Below are positions 56,401 through 62,073 of a stretch of 64,000 bases of DNA, piece by piece. Where the stretch lies: NCBI RefSeq assembly GCF_005217615.1, contig NZ_SZNK01000001.1:1817501-1881500 (forward strand). The letters are read 5' to 3'. Source of the stretch: Brevibacillus antibioticus. Its GTDB lineage: Bacteria; Bacillota; Bacilli; Brevibacillales; Brevibacillaceae. The notes beneath the pieces were generated by a model. It saw only the letters and a list, made by a program, of their open reading frames with translations. It did not search any database and was not told the DNA's origin. The first letter of the stretch is position 1; each line of letters begins with the position of its first letter. Made by a program: the position numbers and the translations under genes.

Positions 56401-59400
56401 GCCTGCTGCTCTCCCGTCAATACAGAGGTGAATACGTAAGGCATGACCGCTTTACCATGCATCCAATCATGATAGTTGACCAACTCGCGGATCAGTTCAA
56501 CGCCTTCAAAATGTCGATGCTCTAATGCTTCAATTAGCATCTGCTGTACATTACGAGCTTTCTCCCAAATCGTTGGCTGAGATGCACACTGAATCCCCAA
56601 TAGTAAATTGGACGTAAAGTCACCAACCAGTTGGTCCACATCAGGATGGAATGGATAGCGGTTAAAGACGGTCAGATTGATCGCAACTTCTGACTGGTTG
56701 CACCAGAGTGCCAGAATCTCTGCATAGATCGTGGCAAATAAAGCGGAAGGTGTAACCCCGTGCTCAAATGATATACGCTTCAGCTTCTCCCATTGCTCCC
56801 TGCTGTAGATTCGTTCTTTACGTTGGAAGGTGGGAAGTTGAATGTCATTCGGGTTGCATCTGAGTGGCAATGCCGGAGCTTGCGGAAAGCTTTCCACCTT
56901 TTGCAACCAAAACTGCTTGTCCGTTTCATAAACTTCCGATTGCTTCAATGCTTTGTACGCCATCATATAATCGCGGAAGGTAAACGTAGAATTAGGCAAC
57001 TCCGCATCGGGATTCTCATAATATCTCATCAAATCCTGACCGATGATATCCATACTGGCCGCATCGGCAATCAACAGGTCTCGTCCCATACATAAAAGAT
57101 GCTTATTCTCAGAGAGTCGATACGCTTTAAATTCAAACAGCGGCCATTGATCGGTAGGAAACACGTAGTGGGACATACGATTGCGCTCGTCTAGAATGCA
57201 AGCCTGCTGTGCCGCTTCATCAAGCTGACGCAAATCCACAACCTCAATCTGGTACGCTGGAACATGCTCCAGAATTTGTTGCTCGCCGCTCGGCAAAATA
57301 ATCGCGCGCAACATGGGATGACGGTGGATTACTTTGTTGAGGCTGGTATTGAATCGCACTATATCAATCGTGGTCTCCACTTCTGTATAGACATGTGTAG
57401 ATACTCCGCCTAATTCAAACTCGGCATTTCGGCCCAAAAAGTACGCCATCTGTATGTCCGTTAATGGGAAGGGCTGATAAAGATGTTCTGGATCAGCCTT
57501 CGCTTCCGGATATGGAGAGACTTCTGCGCCAGCTTCGCCTGTAAGGGCATCCTCTGATGCTGCTTCCCTAACCGTTTCTAGCTGGGAGCAATAGCCCGTG
57601 AGCTGCTGCAGATAGTAGATAAAATCATCAGCAACCCTGCTTATTGTCTCTTCCCGATATTCCTGCTGGTTGTAATGGATAGAAAGGCGGAATTGGCCCC
57701 CCATGACCATGCAGGTGATATCGATGGCGTAGGCTCTTTGTGAAGAAGGGTCGAGCATTTGCCCTGTGCCCATAGGAGATACGCTAAATACATTATCCAT
57801 TTCCTGATCGAATTGTCCCAAGTAGTTGAAACAGATTTCTGGTGCCTTAGAAAACGTCAACTCTCGTTTATTTTCATTAGTAGTCAAATATTTCAGGATT
57901 CCATAGCCAATCCCGCGATTCGGAACACCTTGTAGCGTCTCGTGAACCTTGCTAATTTGCTCACCCCAATCATCCGCATCGCTTATTTCCAGAGCAAGCG
58001 GATACATCGATGTAAACCATCCGATGGTTCTGCTAACACTTAGCTCGGACAAAATTTCTTCACGTCCATGCCCTTCCATGCCGATTAAAAAACGATTCTC
58101 TTTTGTCCATTTTTTTAGAGCCAGACCAAGAGCCGCCAAGAGTATCTCGTTTGTTTCCACGCGTAAGGCCTTGCCGGCTGCACGTAAGAGGTGCAGAGTG
58201 TCTTTTTTGCTTAGGTCCCGTTCCAAAATGAGTGTATCCTTGACAAGATTACTCTTGATTTGCTGTTCTTTGGGCAATGGAAAGAAGCTGTATGTTTCAA
58301 GCTTGTGCCAATACTCTTTTTCTTTTAATAGCGGCTGCTGATTCGCATATGCTGCTAGCCCTTTTGCCCACGCTTGATAAGAAGACGTCTTTTTTGGAAG
58401 ATGAAGCTCTTTTTGTTCCAAAGCTTGTTTATATACTTGAGCCAAATCCTCGAGTAAAATGCGCCAAGACACTCCGTCGATGACAAGATGGTGAATGACA
58501 ATTAACAGGTGGTCTCCTGTTCTTGTCTGGAAGAGTCCTGCCTTGACGAGTGGGCCTTCGGTGATATCTATGCTTCTTTGGATTTCGTTCGCTTTTTCCA
58601 GTATCGTCTGCTCGATCTCGTTTTGCTCGCGAAGATCGAACAACGCCAATTCATAGAGAGGCTCTTTCTCTCCTCTGTTGATTTGAATAATTTGTGTCCC
58701 GTTTGTCTGGTAAACCATCCGTGAAGCATCATGATGAATAAACAAATGGTTCAACGCTTTTTCAAGCGCTTCTTTTTCAAAGCCTGATTCTCTATACAGC
58801 ATGAAGGCTTGATTCCAATGTCCGCGGTGCGGAATCTCCTGGTCAAAGAACCAATGCTGGATCGGTGTAAGCCCCACCTCTCCTTTTACTACACCTTGGT
58901 CATAGCTTTTGGTAGAACGCTTCATTGCTTTCGCCAATTGCGCAACCGTTGGATGGTCAAATAAATCTTTGATGCCGACTTGCAGTCCATGTTTTTGCAG
59001 ACGGGAAGAGACTTGAATGGCCTTAATCGAGTCACCGCCAAGCGCGAAGAAATGATCGTCAATGCCAATCTGTGTGACCCCTAAAACATCTTGCCACACC
59101 TTAACCAGGTTCATTTCGGCCTCGTCACGCGGTGCTAAATATTCAGTATTCCTCTGCTCCTGAATGGTTGGCAGCGGCAATGATTTGCGGTCGATTTTGC
59201 CACTCTGGTTTAACGGGTAGCTCTCCAATGGAATGTAATAGGAAGGAACCATATAACTAGGCAAACGCGACAGCAAATACGCGCGCAAATCCTCTTCATC
59301 GAGGGGCCCGGTCATGATCAAATAGGCACACAGATACTTCCCTCCACGGGTGTCTTCATTCATCGTTACCAACGCTTGCCGGATAGAGCGATAGTTAAAC

Positions 59401-62057
59401 AAATGCGCTTCGATCTCACCCATTTCAATACGGAACCCTCTGATTTTTAGCTGGAAATCCATCCGGCCCATGTATTCGATATTGCCGTCCGGAAGCAATC
59501 GGCACAAGTCGCCTGTTTTGTACATTTTTGCTCCGGGGGTAAACGGATTTCGGACAAAAACCTCTTCTGTCAGTTCAGGACAATTCACATACCCTCTGGC
59601 CAAACCTGCTCCTGCAATGCACAGTTCCCCCGGTACGCCCAACGGTTGAAGCTGATGATCCCGATCCACAATATACAACTGGATATTCTCCACTGGCTTC
59701 CCGATTAGAACGGTAGACACCTCTGTCCCAGCCGGACAATCATAATAAGAGACATGGATAGTAGCTTCGGTTGGTCCATACAGATTTGAGAGGATGAGCG
59801 AAGTTTCACCTCCCCATAGCTGATTAAAACGATTCACATGCTGAGAGGTAAGCGCCTCTCCGCTAGCGAATACTTTTTGAATGGTAGAGAGTCGCTTCAC
59901 ATGATTATCGCCGTATTCGAGATAATCCAAAAAAGCTTGAAGCATGGATGGGACAAAATGAATGACAGTCACACCCTGTTGTTCGACAGTTTGAATAATC
60001 GTCTCAGGCTCTTTTTCTCCGCCTGGTGCGAGAATGCAAAGCGTTGCTCCCTGGAAGAACCACCAGCATAGCTCAAAGACAGAAACATCAAAGGTATACG
60101 CCGTCTTCTGCATGATCACGTCATTTTCAGTAATTGGATACTGATGTTGCATCCAGCACATATTGTTGATCACAGCATGGTGTTCAATCATCACGCCTTT
60201 AGGCATCCCTGTCGAGCCAGAGGTATAGATGACATAAGCGAGATCGGCCGAAGTATTGATACATGCCAGATCGGAACAATCTCCTTGGTAAAGGGAGATA
60301 TCATCTAGATCCATGACGATTTGTTCCACATCCAGTTCTTGTATGAACTTCGACTGGGTCAGGAGCAATTTGGCTTCACTGTCTTTGAGCAAGTAGCGGC
60401 TGCGCTCGGCCGGGTTGGCTGGATCGATGGGAACATAAGCGCCGCCTGCCTTATGGATAGCTAGAATGGCAATCATCATCTCAAATGATCGTTCAACCAT
60501 CAATCCGACTATTTGATTGGCCACGATACCCTCTCGACGCAATACCCGGGCCAACTGATTGGAACGTTCATTCAATTCCCGATAGGTCATGGACCGATCT
60601 CGGAAAAGAAGCGCCGTTTTTTCCGGATGCCTCCTCGCTGATTCTGTAAACACCTGATGAAGCAGCTTGTCTTTGGGATATTCCACCTTCGTCTGGTTGT
60701 AATGATGTGATAGCTCATTTTGCTCTGCATCTGTGAGAATACATAGTTTGCCTATTTCTACCGAGGGTTCACTAAGAATTGTCTTTACTACTCGCCGGAT
60801 ATGGCCAGCTACTTTTTCCATATGCCCTTGCTCGTAGACAAGGCCGTTATATTTCAGTGTGATGGATAACTCCTCTGTCGGGATCACAATCAGATTAAAA
60901 TCATAGTTGGTCTGTTCAAACAGATCAAAATCATATAGCTTTAGCCCCTGAAAATCATGGCCGCCTAGCAAATCAACTTCTAGCGGGACATTTTCAAAAG
61001 CGATAATGTGATGAATCAGCCCTTGTGACAGTTCGGAAGCAGCCTGAATCTTGGCGAGTGGGAAATAACTATGCTCTTCCGAAGCAAGCATCTGTGTCTG
61101 CATGCGCTTCATTAGATCTGCAAAGCACAGCCCCGCTTCAAATTGGACACGCACAGGGTTCGTATTAATAAATAGACCAATCATCTGCTCAATTCCTGAT
61201 ATCGGAGCTTGTCGACCAGATACAACTGCGCCGAACAACACATCGTCAGCGTTGTTATAACGCTTCAGGATGATACTCCAGATGGTTTGAACAACCGTAT
61301 TGAGCGTTACATGCTGCTCTTTCGCCAACCGTTTTAGACGTGCTGTTTCCTCTTTGGATATCGTGAGCTGTACCTTTTGTTGTTGATAGCCAGAAGACTT
61401 TTCCTTCTTCGCCCATGGCAATAAGGTAGGCTGGTCTACCCCCTCTATGTAATTGCGCCAATATGCACCCGCCTCTTGTTGATTCCGCTGATGCAACCAT
61501 TGTAAATAATCGGAAAACGGTTTCGGCTCCGGCAACCGGGGATCGGTGTTTTCCGCCAAGGCCTGATAAATCGCAAAGAGCTCCTCTATAATCGGCCCGA
61601 GGCTCCATCCATCTACAATAATATGGTGAAAACTAAGCAGAAGGTGAAAATCGGCGTCTCCCTTTTTGAAAACAGAAAGGCGGATCAGCAAGTCGCGCGT
61701 CAGGTCAAAGCCTTTTGCCCGATCCTGCTCTTTCAAAGAGGCAAGCAAATCTGCCTGCTCCTGCCCTGAATAGAAAGAGAGGTCCGTATAGCTAAGCTTG
61801 CTTTTTCTTTTCTCCAGCACGATTTGGATCGGTTTTTTTGCCTTATCTGTATTGAAAACCGTACGAAAAACATCATGACGCATGATCAAATGTTGCAGGC
61901 TTTGCTCCAATAGCGATTTTTGGAGATCTCCTTTGATGCCAAAGGAAAGCTGAACGAAGAACGACTGATCATTGGGATCGAGCAAGGAATGGTAGAGAAT
62001 TCCTTCCTGCATTGGAGTTAATGGATACACTTTTTGCAGCAATTGCTGAGAAGACAT
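47406..62057 (-). CDS. NRPS: C-A-PCP-E-(Cy-A[Cys]-PCP)x3-TE
   Basis: 4883 residues. C (HHIIVDG near 144); A1 (about 470-950); PCP1 (LGGDSIKAIQ near 1010); E (HHLVIDG near 1188, FNYLGQFD); Cy1 (DLLIADAAS near 1660), A2 (about 1985-2455), PCP2 (LGGNS near 2505); Cy2 (DMLIADGAS near 2700), A3, PCP3 (near 3538); Cy3 (DMLITDGAS near 3733), A4 (about 4060-4550), PCP4 (LGADS near 4600); TE (GISAGG near 4725, late GDHEKM His). All Cy domains have DxxxxDxxS instead of HHxxxDG. A2, A3 and A4 each give DLYNLSLIW, the known Cys code. A1 gives DVFHFSLIH, Ser-like but non-canonical. Predicted: condense the upstream Ile peptide with residue X, epimerise X, add three cysteines cyclised to thiazolines, release. 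No oxidase domain is seen. GGGGG precedes ATG 62057, 16 bp after the upstream NRPS stop. Confidence 0.95.
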   Translation of the reverse strand: MSSQQLLQKVYPLTPMQEGILYHSLLDPNDQSFFVQLSFGIKGDLQKSLLEQSLQHLIMRHDVFRTVFNTDKAKKPIQIVLEKRKSKLSYTDLSFYSGQEQADLLASLKEQDRAKGFDLTRDLLIRLSVFKKGDADFHLLLSFHHIIVDGWSLGPIIEELFAIYQALAENTDPRLPEPKPFSDYLQWLHQRNQQEAGAYWRNYIEGVDQPTLLPWAKKEKSSGYQQQKVQLTISKEETARLKRLAKEQHVTLNTVVQTIWSIILKRYNNADDVLFGAVVSGRQAPISGIEQMIGLFINTNPVRVQFEAGLCFADLMKRMQTQMLASEEHSYFPLAKIQAASELSQGLIHHIIAFENVPLEVDLLGGHDFQGLKLYDFDLFEQTNYDFNLIVIPTEELSITLKYNGLVYEQGHMEKVAGHIRRVVKTILSEPSVEIGKLCILTDAEQNELSHHYNQTKVEYPKDKLLHQVFTESARRHPEKTALLFRDRSMTYRELNERSNQLARVLRREGIVANQIVGLMVERSFEMMIAILAIHKAGGAYVPIDPANPAERSRYLLKDSEAKLLLTQSKFIQELDVEQIVMDLDDISLYQGDCSDLACINTSADLAYVIYTSGSTGMPKGVMIEHHAVINNMCWMQHQYPITENDVIMQKTAYTFDVSVFELCWWFFQGATLCILAPGGEKEPETIIQTVEQQGVTVIHFVPSMLQAFLDYLEYGDNHVKRLSTIQKVFASGEALTSQHVNRFNQLWGGETSLILSNLYGPTEATIHVSYYDCPAGTEVSTVLIGKPVENIQLYIVDRDHQLQPLGVPGELCIAGAGLARGYVNCPELTEEVFVRNPFTPGAKMYKTGDLCRLLPDGNIEYMGRMDFQLKIRGFRIEMGEIEAHLFNYRSIRQALVTMNEDTRGGKYLCAYLIMTGPLDEEDLRAYLLSRLPSYMVPSYYIPLESYPLNQSGKIDRKSLPLPTIQEQRNTEYLAPRDEAEMNLVKVWQDVLGVTQIGIDDHFFALGGDSIKAIQVSSRLQKHGLQVGIKDLFDHPTVAQLAKAMKRSTKSYDQGVVKGEVGLTPIQHWFFDQEIPHRGHWNQAFMLYRESGFEKEALEKALNHLFIHHDASRMVYQTNGTQIIQINRGEKEPLYELALFDLREQNEIEQTILEKANEIQRSIDITEGPLVKAGLFQTRTGDHLLIVIHHLVIDGVSWRILLEDLAQVYKQALEQKELHLPKKTSSYQAWAKGLAAYANQQPLLKEKEYWHKLETYSFFPLPKEQQIKSNLVKDTLILERDLSKKDTLHLLRAAGKALRVETNEILLAALGLALKKWTKENRFLIGMEGHGREEILSELSVSRTIGWFTSMYPLALEISDADDWGEQISKVHETLQGVPNRGIGYGILKYLTTNENKRELTFSKAPEICFNYLGQFDQEMDNVFSVSPMGTGQMLDPSSQRAYAIDITCMVMGGQFRLSIHYNQQEYREETISRVADDFIYYLQQLTGYCSQLETVREAASEDALTGEAGAEVSPYPEAKADPEHLYQPFPLTDIQMAYFLGRNAEFELGGVSTHVYTEVETTIDIVRFNTSLNKVIHRHPMLRAIILPSGEQQILEHVPAYQIEVVDLRQLDEAAQQACILDERNRMSHYVFPTDQWPLFEFKAYRLSENKHLLCMGRDLLIADAASMDIIGQDLMRYYENPDAELPNSTFTFRDYMMAYKALKQSEVYETDKQFWLQKVESFPQAPALPLRCNPNDIQLPTFQRKERIYSREQWEKLKRISFEHGVTPSALFATIYAEILALWCNQSEVAINLTVFNRYPFHPDVDQLVGDFTSNLLLGIQCASQPTIWEKARNVQQMLIEALEHRHFEGVELIRELVNYHDWMHGKAVMPYVFTSVLTGEQQAGRPGLEQLGDLKTGITQTSQVYIDFQATLLADELWIFWDYVDELFDPEMMETMFVHFSSMVDSLLQGNTPEPLQIGEKDKIQIAAFNRTQQEIPYTTLHALFAEQVQRIPDALAVICQEQHLTYRELDERSNQIARYLQAQGIGRQDRVAVLASRQLGTIVNLLGVLKSGAAYVPVDPTYPEERRSYLLENSDCKQLLQPDLYEREGLASYAADELEENHYPDDVAYVIYTSGSTGRPKGVVITHGACANTIQDINSKYGVNESDRIIGLSSMCFDLSVYDVFGALGAGAALVMIQDQRDVLEVRQALEEHGITIWNSVPAIMEMLVDNSESSFVQEQMKAILLSGDWIPLHLPQKIKRHFTKAQVISLGGATEASIWSIYYPIPETMPTGMRSIPYGMPLANQQFYVLNQQLQHCPVGVQGELYIGGIGLAKEYLHDEEKTSAAFILHPELGRLYRTGDYGVFHHQGFIEFLGRKDHQIKIRGYRIELGEIEGRLLVHDFVRQAVVIDQTDHRGKKYLCAYYSSEEEEVTAEELRIYLLRELPEYMVPAYFIELDVIPLTPNGKVDRKALPQPDTKQELDARYVAPRTNIEEKLAQIWAEVLGLERVGVEDHFFELGGNSVLMVQIRTRISKELGVDVNLRDFLSHQTISKLAQLLNSGDVTQAIVYPSLTPDPANMHEPFPLTDVQMAYLMGREDHFEMGGVATHGYAELETQADILALNEALNKVIAYQPMMRAIILPTGEQKILQHVPPYQIEILDLTHLDADAQQQWILQERERMSHCVFATDQWPLFEYKAFKLSADTHYLFVSYDMLIADGASIQLMGKLLMKFYQQPDWQAPMLGSTYRDYILALEAFKKTNTYERDKVYWLDQLSTFPLAPILPMKQEPSTIDSPHFKRFEQTFAKADWEQLKHKAHEHNVTPSAVLCAAYAQVLAFWSNQSHFAINLTVFNRLPFHDDVNSLIGDFTSVILLEIDLRAYPTFWERAVAIQERLLEALEHRHYDGIEMIRELSKYHQYGTRSVMPIVFTSILLGNKESGEVSWYELGEIKMGAGQTSQVYLDHQVFEDNGSLRLVWDYVDELFEPEIISTMFAQYTGILAAEIEGQQEFIFELSTSEQESIHNYNQTAEEIPYTTLHALFAEQAKRVPDATAVICQEQHITYRELDERSNQVARYLQALGIGRQDRVAVLASHQVGTIVNLLGILKAGAAYVPVDPAYPEERRSYLLENSDCKQLLQPDLYEQEGLASFAPDYLTDNHNPDDIAYVIYTSGSTGRPKGVVITHGACANTIQDINRKYGVNETDRIIGLSSMCFDLSVYDIFGALGAGAALVMIQDQRDVFEVRQALKEHGITIWNSVPAIMEMLLDNIDSSFVQEQMKTVLLSGDWIALHLPQKIKRHFTQAQVISLGGATEASIWSIYYPIPEVLPAGMYSIPYGMPLANQQFYVLNQEMQHCPVGVQGELYIGGIGLAKEYLHDEEKTSAAFILHPELGRLYRTGDYGVFRLEGFIEFLGRKDHQIKIRGYRIELGEIEGRLLVHDFVRQAVVIDQTDHRGKKYLCAYYSSEEEEVTAEELRIYLLRELPEYMVPTYFIELDVIPLTPNGKVDRKALPQPDTKQEMESRYVAPSNAYEEKLSQIWAEVLGLERVGVEDHFFELGGNSVLMVQIRTRISKELGVDVNLRDFLSHQTISKLAQLLTESASTNIINYPEITADTVGLYEPFPLTDVQMAYLMGRHDHFEMGGVSTHVYLELETKLDMQRLTQALQTVITRHPMLRAVILPSGEQQILPDVPAYQIPITDLTHLDKDAQQQWIETERERMSHYIFPTDQWPLFEYKACKLSADTHYLFIGYDMLITDGASFQFIHKELLEMYHYPQRQLPDIGITFRDYMIAYQAFKGSPTYQDDKQYWLNKLEDFPSAPALPLRTSPELVTSPHFKRVNMQVQKDKYEQLKRKAREHSITPTAVLCTAFAKVLAFWSNQSHIALNCTIFNRYPFHEDVMHLIGDFTSVMLLDLSLSRGSSFWEQAKAVQDVLMEALERRHYDGIQFIRDLVRYHGLEGNRAVMPIVFTSMLLDTGDPEHNEQEQLGDVKMAVSQTSQVFLDYQVLEADGGLTITWDYVEELFEESMISAMFAEYFVLLDRVLEGEVFYAPSGKVEDQQFIAAYNDTDEAIPYTTLHALFIEQAMRVPEAIAVIFQEQAITYRELDERSNQVAHYLHEQGISRNDRVAVLASRQIETIVNLLGIVKAGAAYVPIDPEYPEERVSYILSHSQCARLLRPELYDQEGLAAYHAGGLEENHHTEDVAYVIYTSGSTGRPKGVVITHGAAANTIQDINRKFTVDENDRIIGLSSICFDLSVYDIFGALGAGATLVMVADQRDMAEVRRTVEEKRITIWNSVPAIMDLLMEELLGSDHGDEEQLFYWMQSQYTSSMPRRRNSSLRLVLLSGDWISVKLPEKITKHFLHADVVSLGGATEASIWSIYYPVVEVAETNTSIPYGMPLANQKFYVLNEQLGYCPLGVQGELYIGGIGLAKEYLQDKLKTEEAFILHSQLGRLYRTGDYGILHKDGYIEFLGRKDAQVKIRGYRVELGEIENQLLQLPQVKEAVVLDQVDSKGRKYLCGYIVSEQSIDIVQIKSQLGEVLPSYMVPLHFMHIDEMPLTPNGKVNRKAMPNPDIDSLIATVYTEPESELEKQLAMIWGDLLGIERIGANDHLFTLGADSMSIIKFAARLSRELLLQIPIHQAFQTPTIREIAEFLANQDTSMPDYSTERILLSSPAQEEIQGKKIIFCFPPVVALGVVYQRLAETLDNYTFYSFNFIESEARMEAYLSLIKQVQLHGPYTFLGISAGGNLAFEITKLLEKQGERVSDLILLDSFYIQEINDERLTPEESHKYAQETVEHMLQAYPQLQGEGEFFKKQVGKKIESYYSYLDNLKNDGQVAANLYVIKSPTSQSKHVRGDINLWGSSTTGTYVACDGYGDHEKMLDTGFVEQNATLINHFLK
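51325..53020 (-). repeat. Module repeat copy B (A3-PCP3)
   Basis: About 1.7 kb that is highly similar at DNA level to 54435-56130 (constant offset 3110 bp). It covers the PCP and the whole Cys A domain. Long stretches are identical, for example around the PCP serine and the A-domain tail; differences are mostly single bases. This indicates recent duplication or gene conversion. The A4 module is clearly less similar. Confidence 0.85.
54435..56130 (-). repeat. Module repeat copy A (A2-PCP2)
   Basis: Partner of 51325-53020. The proteins encoded by the two copies differ at few positions, and both end in PQPDTKQE before the PCP. The flanking Cy domains are less alike, so the conversion tract appears limited to A-PCP. 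Confidence 0.85.
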
Positions 62058-62073
62058 ATGTTTACCCCCATGA

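Noticed and set aside
57600-58900. Reading the domain after PCP1 as a second C domain
   Set aside because: It has the epimerase-type entry LTPIQHWFFDQ and the FNYLGQFD motif and is followed directly by a Cy domain, which fits E.
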